From: Hydractinia symbiolongicarpus
Taxonomy: Eukaryota > Cnidaria > Hydrozoa > Anthoathecata > Hydractiniidae
Length of the DNA: 64,000 nt
Assembly (NCBI RefSeq): GCF_029227915.1
Contig: NC_079888.1
Span: forward strand, 22,238,001 to 22,302,000
Direction: 5' to 3'
Of the stretch, positions 37,046 through 49,694 are shown piece after piece. How positions within the stretch are numbered: the first letter of the stretch is position 1; each line of letters starts with the position of its first letter. The notes under the pieces were generated by a model, which saw only the letters and a list, made by a program, of their open reading frames with translations, did no database searches and had not been told where the DNA came from. The position numbers and the translations under genes are program-made.

Positions 37046-38867
37046 TTAACTCCCTGGGTACTTTCTTTGTATACTTTTGATTATACGGGCCGAGTCCGGG
37101 ATTTACGGGAAATCGCGAATTTTCGTTTGCCGGCGATTAAACTTCTTTTATTCAGCGTCCCATCAAATATGAAAATATTTTTGAAAACTACAAGTCTCAT
37201 GCGTTTAGTGGTAAAAAAATAATATAAAAAATCGTTCGGGAAATGAGTTTACTCCCTGGGTACTTTCTTTATATACTTTTGACTATACGGGCCAAGCCCG
37301 GGATTTACGGGAAATCGCGGGTTTTCGTTTGCCGGCGATTAAACTTCTTTTATTCAGCGTCTCATCAAAAATGAAAACATTTTTAAAAACTGCAAGTCTT
37401 ATGCGTTTTAGTGATGAAAAAATAATTTAAAAAATCGTTCTGGAAATGAGTTTACTCCCTGGGTACTTTCTTTGTATACTTTTGACTATACGGGCCGAGT
37501 CCGGGATTTAGGGAAATCGCAGGTTTTCGTTTGCCGGCGATTAAACTGCTTTTATTCAGCGTCTCATCAAAAATGAAAACATTTTTGAAAACTACAAGTC
37601 TCATGCGTTTTAATGGTGAAAAATTAATTTAAAAAATCGGTCGGGAAATGAGTTTACTCCCTGGGTACTTACTTTGTATACTTTTGACTATACGGGCCAA
37701 GCCGGGATTTACGGGAAATCGCGGGTTTTCCTTTGCCGGCGATTAAACTACTCTTATTCAGCGTCTCATCAAAAATGAAAACATTTTTAAAAACTACAAG
37801 TCTCATGGGCTTTAGTGGTGAAAAAATAATTTAACAAATCGTTCTGGAAATGAGTTTACTCACAGGGTACTTTCTTTGTATACATTCGACTATACGTGCC
37901 AAGCCCAGGATTTACGGGAAATCGCGGGTTTTCGTTTGCCGGCGATTAAACTTCTTTTATTCAGCGTCTCATCAAAAATGAAAACATTTTTGAAAACTAA
38001 AAGTCTCATGCGTTTTAGTGGTGAAAAAATAATTTAAAAAATCGTTCGGGAAATGAGTTTACTCCCTGGGTACTTTCTTTGTATACTTTTGACTATACGG
38101 GCCGAGTCCGGGATTTACAAGAAATCGCGAATTTTCGTTTGCCGGCGATTAAACTTCTTTTATTCAGCGTCCCATCAAATATGAAAATATTTTTGAAAAC
38201 TACAAGTCTCATGCGTTTAGTGGTAAAAAAATAATATAAAAAATCGTTCGGGAAATGAGTTTACTCCCTGGGTACTTTCTTTATATACTTTTGACTATAC
38301 GGGCCAAGCCCGGGATTTACGGGAAATCGCGGGTTTTCGTTTGCCGGCGATTAAACTTCTTTTATTCAGCGTCTCATCAAAAATGAAAACATTTTTAAAA
38401 ACTGCAAGTCTTATGCGTTTTAGTGATGAAAAAATAATTTAAAAAATCGGTCGGGAAATGAGTTTACTCCCTGGGTACTTACTTTGTATACTTTTGACTA
38501 TACGGGCCAAGCCGGGATTTACGGGAAATCGCGGGTTTTCGTTTTCCGGCGATTAAACTACTCTTATTCAGCGTCTCATCAAAAATGAAAACATTTTTAA
38601 AAACTACAAGTCTCATGGGCTTTAGTGGTGAAAAAATAATTTAACAAATCGTTCTGGAAATGAGTTTACTCACAGGGTACTTTCTTTGTATACATTCGAC
38701 TATACGTGCCGAGTCCAGGATTTACGGGAAATCGCAGGTTTTCGTTTTCCGGCGATTAAACTTCTTTTATTCAGCGTCTCATCAAAAATGAAAACATTTT
38801 TGAAAACTAAAAGTCTCATGCGTTTTAGTGGTGAAAAAATAATTTAAAAAATCGTTCGGGAAATGAG

Positions 38868-40486
38868 TTTACTCCCTGGGTACTTTCTTTGTATACTTTT
38901 GACTATACGGGCCTAGTCCGGGAATTACAAGAAATCGCGAATTTTCGTTTGCCGGCGATTAAACTTCTTTTATTCAGCGTCCCATCAAATATGAAAATAT
39001 TTTTGAAAACTACAAGTCTCATGCGTTTAGTGGTAAAAAAATAATATAAAAAATCGTTCGGGAAATGAGTTTACTCCCTGGGTACTTTCTTTATATACTT
39101 TTGACTATACGGGCCAAGCCCGGGATTTACGGGAAATCGCGGGTTTTCGTTTGCCGGCGATTAAACTTCTTTTATTCAGCGTCTCATCAAAAATGAAAAC
39201 ATTTTTAAAAACTGCAAGTCTTATGCGTTTTAGTGATGAAAAAATAATTTAAAAAATCGTTCTGGAAATGAGTTTACTCCCTGGGTACTTTCTTTGTATA
39301 ATTTTGACTATACGGGCCGAGTCCGGGATTTAGGGAAATCGCAGGTTTTCGTTTGCCGGCGATTAAACTGCTTTTATTCAGCGTCTCATCAAAAATGAAA
39401 ACATTTTTGAAAACTACAAGTCTCATGCGTTTTAATGGTGAAAAAATAATTTAAAAAATCGGTCGGGAAATGAGTTTACTCCCTGGGTACTTACTTTGTA
39501 TACTTTTGACTATACGGGCCAAGCCGGGATTTACGAGAAATCGCGGGTTTTCCTTTTCCGGCGATTAAACTACTCTTATTCAGCGTCTCATCAAAAATGA
39601 AAACATTTTTAAAAACTACAAGTCTCATGGGCTTTAGTGGTGAAAAAATAATTTAACAAATCGTTCTGGAAATGAGTTTACTCACAGGGTACTTTCTTTG
39701 TATACATTCGACTATACGTGCCAAGCCCAGGATTTACGGGAAATCGCGGGTTTTCGTTTGCCGGCGATTAAACTTCTTTTATTCAGCGTCTCATCAAAAA
39801 TGAAATCATTTTTGAAAACTAAAATTCTCATGCGTTTTAGTGGTGAAAAAATAATTTAAAAAATCGTTCGGGAAATGAGTTTACTCCCTGGGTACTTTCT
39901 TTGTATACTTTTGACTATACGGGCCAAGACGGGATTTACGGGAAATCGCAGGTTTTCGTTTTCCGGCGATTAAACCTCTTTCATTAAGCGTCTCATCAAA
40001 AATGAAAACATTTTTGAAAACTACAAGTCTCATGGGCTTTAGTGGTGAAAAAATAATTTAACAAATCGTTCTGGAAATGAGTTTACTCACAGGGTACTTT
40101 CCTTGTATACTTTTGACTATACGGGCCGAGTCCAGGATTTACGGGAAATCGCAGGTTTTCGTTTTCCGGCGATTAAACTTCTTTTATTCAGCGTCTCATC
40201 AAAAATGAAAAGATTTTTAAAAACTACAAGTCTCATGCGTTTTAGTGGTGAAAAAGTAATTTAAAAATCGTTCGGGAAATGAGTTTACTCCCTGGGTACT
40301 TTCTTTCCATACTTTTGACTATACGGGCCAAGCCCGGGATTTACGGGAAATCGCGGGTTTTCGTTTGCCGGCGATTAAACTTCTTTTATTCAGTGTCTCA
40401 TCAAAAATGAAAACATTTTTGAAAACTACAAGTCTCATGCGTTTTAGTGGTGAAAAAATAATTTAAAAAATCGTTCGGGAAATGAG
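38868..40486 (+). repeat. Eight-unit variant P4-K4-R4-T4-B4-X-V-K, copy 1
   Basis: The five-unit repeat is followed by X at 39880 (CCAAGACGGG, CGTTTTCC, CCTCTTTCATTAAG, ending with a T-type CATGGGC tail), V at 40082 (CACAGGG, TTCCTTG) and K at 40284. The same eight units recur at 42308-43926, an offset of 3,440 bases. Shared private marks are GCCTAGTCCGGGAATTAC in P4 and GAAATCATTTTTG with ACTAAAATTCTC in B4. Confidence 0.88.
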
Positions 40487-42307
40487 TTAACTCCCTGGGT
40501 ACTTTCTTTGTATACTTTTGATTATACGGGCCGAGACCGGGATTTACGGGAAATCGCGAATTTTCGTTTGCCGGCGATTAAACTTCTTTTATTCAGCGTC
40601 CCATCAAATATGAAAATATTTTTGAAAACTACAAGTCTCATGCGTTTAGTGGTAAAAAAATAATATAAAAAATCGTTCGGGAAATGAGTTTACTCCCTGG
40701 GTACTTTCTTTATATACTTTTGAATATACGGGCCAAGCCCGGGATTTACGGGAAATCGCGGGTTTTCGTTTGCCGACGATTAAACTTCTTTTATTCAGCG
40801 TCTCATCAAAAATGAAAACATTTTTAAAAACTGCAAGTCTTATGCGTTTTAGTGATGAAAAAATAATTTAAAAAATCGTTCTGGAAATGAGTTTACTCCC
40901 TGTGTACTTACTTTGTATACTTTTGACTATACGGGCCAAGCCGGGATTTACGGGAAATCGCGGGTTTTCGTTTGCCGGCGATTAAACTTCTTTTATTCAG
41001 CGTCTCATCAAAAATGAAAACATTTTTGAAAACTAAAAGTCTCATGCGTTTTAGTGGTGAAAAAATAATTTAAAAAATCGTTCGGGAAATGAGTTTACTC
41101 CCTGGGTACTTTCTTTGTATACTTTTGACTATACGGGCCGAGTCCGGGATTTACAAGAAATCGCGAATTTTCGTTTGCCGGCGATTAAACTTCTTTTATT
41201 CAGCGTCCCATCAAATATGAAAATATTTTTGAAAACTACAAGTCTCATGCGTTTAGTGGTAAAAAAATAATATAAAAAATCGTTCGGGAAATGAGTTTAC
41301 TCCCTGGGTACTTTCTTTATATACTTTTGACTATACGGGCCAAGCCCGGGATTTACGGGAAATCGCGGGTTTTCGTTTGCCGGCGATTAAACTTCTTTTA
41401 TTCAGCGTCTCATCAAAAATGAAAACATTTTTAAAAACTGCAAGTCTTATGCGTTTTAGTGATGAAAAAACAATTTAAAAAATCGTTCTGGAAATGAGTT
41501 TACTCCCTGGGTACTTTCTTTGTATACTTTTGACTATACGGGCCGAGTCCGGGATTTAGGGAAATCGCAGGTTTTCGTTTGCCGGCGATTAAACTGCTTT
41601 TATTCAGCGTCTCATCAAAAATGAAAACATTTTTGAAAACTACAAGTCTCATGCGTTTTAATGGTGAAAAAATAATTTAAAAAATCGGTCGGGAAATGAG
41701 TTTACTCCCTGGGTACTTACTTTGTATACTTTTGACTATACGGGCCAAGCCGGGATTTACGAGAAATCGCGGGTTTTCCTTTTCCGGCGATTAAACTACT
41801 CTTATTCAGCGTCTCATCAAAAATGAAAACATTTTTAAAAACTACAAGTCTCATGGGCTTTAGTGGTGAAAAAATAATTTAACAAATCGTTCTGGAAATG
41901 AGTTTACTCACAGGGTACTTTCTTTGTATACATTCGACTATACGTGCCAAGCCCAGGATTTACGGGAAATCGCGGGTTTTCGTTTGCCGGCGATTAAACT
42001 TCTTTTATTCAGCGTCTCATCAAAAATGAAATCATTTTTGAAAACTAAAATTCTCATGCGTTTTAGTGGTGAAAAAATAATTTAAAAAATCGGTCGGGAA
42101 ATGAGTTTACTCCCTGGGTACTTACTTTGTATACTTTTGACTATACGGGCCAAGCCGGGATTTACGGGAAATCGCGGGTTTTCGTTTTCCGGCGATTAAA
42201 CTACTCTTATTCAGCGTCTCATCAAAAATGAAAACATTTTTGAAAACTAAAAGTCTCATGCGTTTTAGTGGTGAAAAAATAATTTAAAAAATCGTTCGGG
42301 AAATGAG

Positions 42308-43926
42308 TTTACTCCCTGGGTACTTTCTTTGTATACTTTTGACTATACGGGCCTAGTCCGGGAATTACAAGAAATCGCGAATTTTCGTTTGCCGGCGATT
42401 AAACTTCTTTTATTCAGCGTCCCATCAAATATGAAAATATTTTTGAAAACTACAAGTCTCATGCGTTTAGTGGTAAAAAAATAATATAAAAAATCGTTCG
42501 GGAAATGAGTTTACTCCCTGGGTACTTTCTTTATATACTTTTGACTATACGGGCCAAGCCCGGGATTTACGGGAAATCGCGGGTTTTCGTTTGCCGGCGA
42601 TTAAACTTCTTTTATTCAGCGTCTCATCAAAAATGAAAACATTTTTAAAAACTGCAAGTCTTATGCGTTTTAGTGATGAAAAAATAATTTAAAAAATCGT
42701 TCTGGAAATGAGTTTACTCCCTGGGTACTTTCTTTGTATACTTTTGACTATAAGGGCCGAGTCCGGGATTTAGGGAAATCGCAGGTTTTCGTTTGCCGGC
42801 GATTAAACTGCTTTTATTCAGCGTCTCATCAAAAATGAAAACATTTTTGAAAACTACAAGTCTCATGCGTTTTAATGGTGAAAAAATAATTTAAAAAATC
42901 GGTCGGGAAATGAGTTTACTCCCTGGGTACTTACTTTGTATACTTTTGACTATACGGGCCAAGCCGGGATTTACGAGAAATCGCGGGTTTTCCTTTTCCG
43001 GCGATTAAACTACTCTTATTCAGCGTCTCATCAAAAATGAAAACATTTTTAAAAACTACAAGTCTCATGGGCTTTAGTGGTGAAAAAATAATTTAACAAA
43101 TCGTTCTGGAAATGAGTTTACTCACAGGGTACTTTCTTTGTATACATTCGACTATACGTGCCAAGCCCAGGATTTACGGGAAATCGCGGGTTTTCGTTTG
43201 CCGGCGATTAAACTTCTTTTATTCAGCGTCTCATCAAAAATGAAATCATTTTTGAAAACTAAAATTCTCATGCGTTTTAGTGGTGAAAAAATAATTTAAA
43301 AAATCGTTCGGGAAATGAGTTTACTCCCTGGGTACTTTCTTTGTATACTTTTGACTATACGGGCCAAGACGGGATTTACGGGAAATCGCAGGTTTTCGTT
43401 TTCCGGCGATTAAACCTCTTTCATTAAGCGTCTCATCAAAAATGAAAACATTTTTGAAAACTACAAGTCTCATGGGCTTTAGTGGTGAAAAAATAATTTA
43501 ACAAATCGTTCTGGAAATGAGTTTACTCACAGGGTACTTTCCTTGTATACTATTGACTATACGGGCCGAGTCCAGGATTTACGGGAAATCGCAGGTTTTC
43601 GTTTTCCGGCGATTAAACTTCTTTTATTCAGCGTCTCATCAAAAATGAAAAGATTTTTAAAAACTACAAGTCTCATGCGTTTTAGTGGTGAAAAAGTAAT
43701 TTAAAAATCGTTCGGGAAATGAGTTTACTCCCTGGGTACTTTCTTTGCATACTTTTGACTATACGGGCCAAGCCCGGGATTTACGGGAAATCGCGGGTTT
43801 TCGTTTGCCGGCGATTAAACTTCTTTTATTCAGTGTCTCATCAAAAATGAAAACATTTTTGAAAACTACAAGTCTCATGCGTTTTAGTGGTGAAAAAATA
43901 ATTTAAAAAATCGTTCGGGAAATGAG
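42308..43926 (+). repeat. Eight-unit variant P4-K4-R4-T4-B4-X-V-K, copy 2
   Basis: Units start at 42308, 42510, 42713, 42915, 43117, 43320, 43522 and 43724, each 3,440 bases after its partner in 38868-40486. The P4 and K4 that follow both copies (40487 and 43927) continue the match before it is lost. Differences include CTATAAGGGCC in R4 near 42750 and TACTATTGAC in the V unit near 43550. Confidence 0.88.
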
Positions 43927-44121
43927 TTTACTCCCTGGGTACTTTCTTTGTATACTTGTGATTATATGGGCCGAGTCCGGGATTTACGAGAAATCGCGAA
44001 TTTTCGTTTGCCGGCGATTAAACTTCTTTTATTCAGCGTCCCATCAAATATGAAAATATTTTTGAAAACTTCATGCGTTTAGTGGTAAAAAAATAATATA
44101 AAAAATCGTTCGGGAAATGAG
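43927..44121 (+). other. P4 unit with a 7-base deletion
   Basis: This unit is 195 bases. AAAACTACAAGTCTCATGCG is reduced to AAAACTTCATGCG near 44070, a loss of seven bases with T or CT at both edges. It also carries CTTGTGATTATATGG in the leader. Only this copy has the deletion. Confidence 0.85.
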
Positions 44122-46752
44122 TTTACTCCCTGGGTACTTTCTTTATATACTTTTGACTATACGGGCCAAGCCCGGGATTTACGGGAAATCGCGGGTTTTC
44201 GTTTGCCGGCAATTAAACTTCTTTTATTCAGCGTCTCATCAAAAATGAAAACATTTTTAAAAACTGCAAGTCTTATGCGTTTTAGTGATGAAAAAATAAT
44301 TTAAAAAATCGTTCTGGAAATGCGTTTACTCCCTGGGTACTTTCTTTGTATACTTTTGACTATACGGACCGAGTCCGGGATTTAGGGAAATCGCAGGTTT
44401 TCGTTTGCCGGCGATTAAACTGCTTTTATTCAGCGTCTCATCAAAAATGAAAACATTTTTGAAAACTACAAGTCTCATGCGTTTTAATGGTGAAAAAATA
44501 ATTTAAAAAATCGGTCGGGAAATGAGTTTACTCCCTGGGTACTTACTTTGTATACTTTTGACTATACGGGCCAAGCCGGGATTTACGGGAAATCGCGGAT
44601 TTTCCTTTGCCGGCGATTAAACTACTCTTATTCAGCGTCTCATCAAAAATGAAAACATTTTTAAAAACTACAAGTCTCATGGGCTTTAGTGGTGAAAAAA
44701 TAATTTAACAAATCGTTCTGGAAATGAGTTTACTCACAGGGTACTTTCTTTGTATACATTCGACTATACGTGCCAAGCCCAGGATTTACGGGAAATCGCG
44801 GGTTTTCGTTTGCCGGCGATTAAACTTCTTTTATTCAGCGTCTCATCAAAAATGAAAACATTTTTGAAAACTACAAGTCTCATGCGTTTTAGTGGTGAAA
44901 AAATAATTTAAAAAATCGTTCGGGAAATGAGTTTACTCCCTGGGTACTTTCTTTGTATACTTTTGACTATACGGGCCGAGTCCGGGATTTACAAGAAATC
45001 GCGAATTTTCGTTTGCCGGCGATTAAACTTCTTTTATTCAGCGTCCCATCAAATATGAAAATATTTTTGAAAACTACAAGTCTCATGCGTTTAGTGGTAA
45101 AAAAATAATATAAAAAATCGTTCGGGAAATGAGTTTACTCCCTGGGTACTTTCTTTATATACTTTTGACTATACGGGCCAAGCCCGGGATTTACGGGAAA
45201 TCGCGGGTTTTCGTTTGCCGGCGATTAAACTTCTTTTATTCAGCGTCTCATCAAAAATGAAAACATTTTTAAAAACTGCAAGTCTTATGCGTTTTAGTGA
45301 TGAAAAAATAATTTAAAAAATCGTTCTGGAAATGCGTTTACTCCCTGGGTACTTTCTTTGTATACTTTTGACTATACGGGCCGAGTCCGGAATTTAGGGA
45401 AATCGCAGGTTTTCGTTTGCCGGCGATTAAACTGCTTTTATTCAGCGTCTCATCAAAAATGAAAACATTTTTGAAAACTACAAGTCTCATGCGTTTTAAT
45501 GGTGAAAAAATAATTTAACAAATCGTTCTGGAAATGAGTTTACTCCCTGGGTACTTTCTTTGTATACTTTTGACTATACGGGCCGAGTCCGGGATTTACA
45601 AGAAATCGCGAATTTTCGTTTGCCGGCGATTAAACTTCTTTTATTCAGCGTCCCATCAAATATGAAAATATTTTTGAAAACTACAAGTCTCATGCGTTTA
45701 GTGGTAAAAAAATAATATAAAAAATCGTTCGGGAAATGAGTTTACTCCCTGGGTACTTTCTTTATATACTTTTGACTATACGGGCCAAGCCCGGGATTTA
45801 CGGGAAATCGCGGGTTTTCGTTTGCCGGCGATTAAACTTCTTTTATTCAGCGTCTCATCAAAAATGAAAACATTTTCAAAAACTGCAAGTCTTATGCGTT
45901 TTAGTGATGAAAAAATAATTTAAAAAATCGTTCTGGAAATGAGTTTACTCCCTGGGTACTTTCTTTGTATACTTTTGACTATACGGGCCGAGTCCGGGAT
46001 TTAGGGAAATCGCAGGTTTTCGTTTGCCGGCGATTAAACTGCTTTTATTCAGCGTCTCATCAAAAATGAAAACATTTTTGAAAACTACAAGTCTCATGCG
46101 TTTTAATGGTGAAAAAATAATTTAAAAAATCGGTCGGGAAATGAGTTTACTTCCTGGGTACTTACTTTGTATACTTTTGACTATACGGGCCAAGCCGGGA
46201 TTTACGAGAAATCGCGGGTTTTCCTTTGCCGGCGATTAAACTACTCTTATTCAGCGTCTCATCAAAAATGAAAACATTTTTAAAAACTACAAGTCTCATG
46301 GGCTTTAGTGGTAAAAAAATAATTTAACAAATCGTTCTGGAAATGAGTTTACTCACAGGGTACTTTCTTTGTATACATTCGACTATACGTGCCAAGCCCA
46401 GGATTTACGGGAAATCGCGGGTTTTCGTTTGCCGGCGATTAAACTTCTTTTATTCAGCGTCTCATCAAAAATGAAAACATTTTTGAAAACTAAAATTCTC
46501 ATGCGTTTTAGTGGTGAAAAAATAATTTAAAAAATCGTTCGGGAAATGAGTTTACTCTCTGGGTACTTTCTTTGTATACTTTTGACTATACGGGCCAAGA
46601 CGGGATTTACGGGAAATCGCAGGTTTTCGTTTTCCGGCGATTAAACCTCTTTCATTAAGCGTCTCATCAAAAATGAAAACATTTTTAAATACTACAAGTC
46701 TCATGCGTTTTAGTGGTGAAAAAAAAATTTAAAAAATCGTTTGGGAAATGAG

Positions 46753-46923
46753 TTTACTCCCTGGGTACTTTCTTTGTATACATTCGACTATACGGGCCAA
46801 GCCCCGGATTTACGGGAAAACGCGGGATTTCGTTTGCCGGCGATTAAACCTCTTTCATTAAGCGTCTCAACAAAAATGAGAACATTTTTAAAAAATAATA
46901 TAAAAAATTGTTCGGGAAATGAG
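46753..46923 (+). repeat. 171-base deletion unit (E type), copy 1
   Basis: An E unit (GCCCCGG, GAAAACGCGGGAT, CCTCTTTCATTAAG) that has lost about 31 bases between the A-run after CATTTTT and the A-run before ATAATATAAA. The whole ACTACAAGTCTCATGCG section is missing. The unit becomes 171 bases, a multiple of three, so the open frame runs on into the next unit. This copy has CTCAACAAAAATG where the others have CTCATCAAAAATG. Confidence 0.9.
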
Positions 46924-48744
46924 TTTACTCCCTGGGTACTTTCTTTATATACTTTTGACTATACGGGCCAAGCCCGGGATTTACGGGAAATCGCGGGTTT
47001 TCGTTTGCCGGCGATTAAACTTCTTTTATTCAGCGTCTCATCAAAAATGAAAACATTTTCAAAAACTGCAAGTGTTATGCGTTTTAGTGATGAAAAAATA
47101 ATTTAAAAAATCGTTCTGGAAATGAGTTTACTCCCTGGGTACTTTCTTTGTATACTTTTGACTATACGGGCCGAGTCCGGGATTTAGGGAAATCGCAGGT
47201 TTTCGTTTGCCGGCGATTAAACTGCTTTTATTCAGCGTCTCATCAAAAATGAAAACATTTTTGAAAACTACAAGTCTCATGCGTTTTAATGGTGAAAAAA
47301 TAATTTAAAAAATCGGTCGGGAAATGAGTTTACTCCCTGGGTACTTACTTTGTATACTTTTGACTATACGGGCCAAGCCGGGATTTACGAGAAATCGCGG
47401 GTTTTCCTTTGCCGGCGATTAAACTACTCTTATTCAGCGTCTCATCAAAAATGAAAACATTTTTGAAAACTACAAGTCTCATGCGTTTTAATGGTGAAAA
47501 AATAATTTAACAAATCGTTCTGGAAATGAGTTTACTCCCTGGGTACTTTCTTTGTATACTTTTGACTATACGGGCCGAGTCCGGGATTTACAAGAAATCG
47601 CGAATTTTCGTTTGCCGGCGATTAAACTTCTTTTATTCAGCGTCCCATCAAATATGAAAATATTTTTGAAAACTACAAGTCTCATGCGTTTAGTGGTAAA
47701 AAAATAATATAAAAAATCGTTCGGGAAATGAGTTTACTCCCTGGGTACTTTCTTTATATACTTTTGACTATACGGGCCAAGCCCGGGATTTACGGGAAAT
47801 CGCGGGTTTTCGTTTGCCGGCGATTAAACTTCTTTTATTCAGCGTCTCATCAAAAATGAAAACATTTTCAAAAACTGCAAGTCTTATGCGTTTTAGTGAT
47901 GAAAAAATAATTTAAAAAATCGTTCTGGAAATGAGTTTACTCCCTGGGTACTTTCTTTGTATACTTTTGACTATACGGGCCGAGTCCGGGATTTAGGGAA
48001 ATCGCAGGTTTTCGTTTGCCGGCGATTAAACTGCTTTTATTCAGCGTCTCATCAAAAATGAAAACATTTTTGAAAACTACAAGTCTCATGCGTTTTAATG
48101 GTGAAAAAATAATTTAAAAAATCGGTCGGGAAATGAGTTTACTCCCTGGGTACTTACTTTGTATACTTTTGACTATACGGGCCAAGCCGGGATTTACGAG
48201 AAATCGCGGGTTTTCCTTTGCCGGCGATTAAACTACTCTTATTCAGCGTCTCATCAAAAATGAAAACATTTTTAAAAACTACAAGTCTCATGGGCTTTAG
48301 TGGTAAAAAAATAATTTAACAAATCGTTCTGGAAATGAGTTTACTCACAGGGTACTTTCTTTGTATACATTCGACTATACGTGCCAAGCCCAGGATTTAC
48401 GGGAAATCGCGGGTTTTCGTTTGCCGGCGATTAAACTTCTTTTATTCAGCGTCTCATCAAAAATGAAAACATTTTTGAAAACTAAAATTCTCATGCGTTT
48501 TAGTGGTGAAAAAATAATTTAAAAAATCGTTCGGGAAATGAGTTTACTCTCTGGGTACTTTCTTTGTATACTTTTGACTATACGGGCCAAGACGGGATTT
48601 ACGGGAAATCGCAGGTTTTCGTTTTCCGGCGATTAAACCTCTTTCATTAAGCGTCTCATCAAAAATGAAAACATTTTTAAATACTACAAGTCTCATGCGT
48701 TTTAGTGGTGAAAAAAAAATTTAAAAAATCGTTTGGGAAATGAG

Positions 48745-48915
48745 TTTACTCCCTGGGTACTTTCTTTGTATACATTCGACTATACGGGCCAAGCCCCGGA
48801 TTTACGGGAAAACGCGGGATTTCGTTTGCCGGCGATTAAACCTCTTTCATTAAGCGTCTCATCAAAAATGAGAACATTTTTAAAAAATAATATAAAAAAT
48901 CGTTCGGGAAATGAG
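48745..48915 (+). repeat. 171-base deletion unit (E type), copy 2
   Basis: The same deletion endpoints as at 46753, in the same order after an X unit (48543). It is followed at 48916 by a hybrid unit that starts like K4 (TTTATATAC) and continues as X (CCAAGACGGG, CCTCTTTCATTAAG). Confidence 0.9.
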
Positions 48916-49117
48916 TTTACTCCCTGGGTACTTTCTTTATATACTTTTGACTATACGGGCCAAGACGGGATTTACGGGAAATCGCAGGTTTTCGTTTTCC
49001 GGCGATTAAACCTCTTTCATTAAGCGTCTCATCAAAAATGAAAACATTTTTAAATACTACAAGTCTCATGCGTTTTAGTGGTGAAAAAAAAATTTAAAAA
49101 ATCGTTTGGGAAATGAG

Positions 49118-49288
49118 TTTACTCCCTGGGTACTTTCTTTGTATACATTCGACTATACGGGCCAAGCCCCGGATTTACGGGAAAACGCGGGATTTCGTTT
49201 GCCGGCGATTAAACCTCTTTCATTAAGCGTCTCATCAAAAATGAGAACATTTTTAAAAAATAATATAAAAAATCGTTCGGGAAATAAG
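49118..49288 (+). repeat. 171-base deletion unit (E type), copy 3
   Basis: The third copy with the same deletion, 373 bases after the second. It is followed by a K4-like unit (49289) with a T-type CATGGGC tail, then at 49492 by an E unit whose right end is restored to full length (ACTACAAGTCTC, GAAAAAGTAA), so that unit is a 203-base relative without the deletion. Confidence 0.9.
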
Positions 49289-49694
49289 TTTACTCCCTGG
49301 GTACTTTCTTTATATACTTTTGACTATACGGGCCAAGCCCGGGATTTACGGGAAATCGCGGGTTTTCGTTTGCCGGCGATTAAACTTCTTTTATTCAGCG
49401 TCTCATCAAAAATGAAAACATTTTTAAAAACTACAAGTCTCATGGGCTTTAGTGGTAAAAAAATAATTTAAAAAATCGTTTGGGAAATGAGTTTACTCCC
49501 TGGGTACTTTCTTTGTATACATTCGACTATACGGGCCAAGCCCCGGATTTACGGGAAAACGCGGGATTTCGTTTGCCGGCGATTAAACCTCTTTCATTAA
49601 GCGTCTCATCAAAAATGAGAACATTTTTAAAAACTACAAGTCTCATGCGTTTTAGTGGTGAAAAAGTAATTTAAAAAATCGTTCGGGAAATGAG

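Larger units (their letters stand above)
37046..48542 (+). repeat. Five-unit higher-order repeat domain P4-K4-R4-T4-B4
   Basis: The five-unit order (about 1,012 bases) occurs complete at 37046, 38868, 41094, 42308, 43927, 45539 and 47531, with shortened forms between. Marks are P4 CGCGAATTTT, K4 TTTATATAC with ACTGCAAG and TTTTAGTGATG, R4 GATTTAGGG with TTTTAATGG and CGGTCGGG, T4 GGTACTTACTTTG with CTACTCTT and CATGGGC, and B4 CACAGGG with CATTCGAC and CCCAGG. Deleted forms include loss of R4 after 38260, R4 joined to P4 at 45337-45539, and T4/B4 hybrids at 40892 and 42106. Confidence 0.9.
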
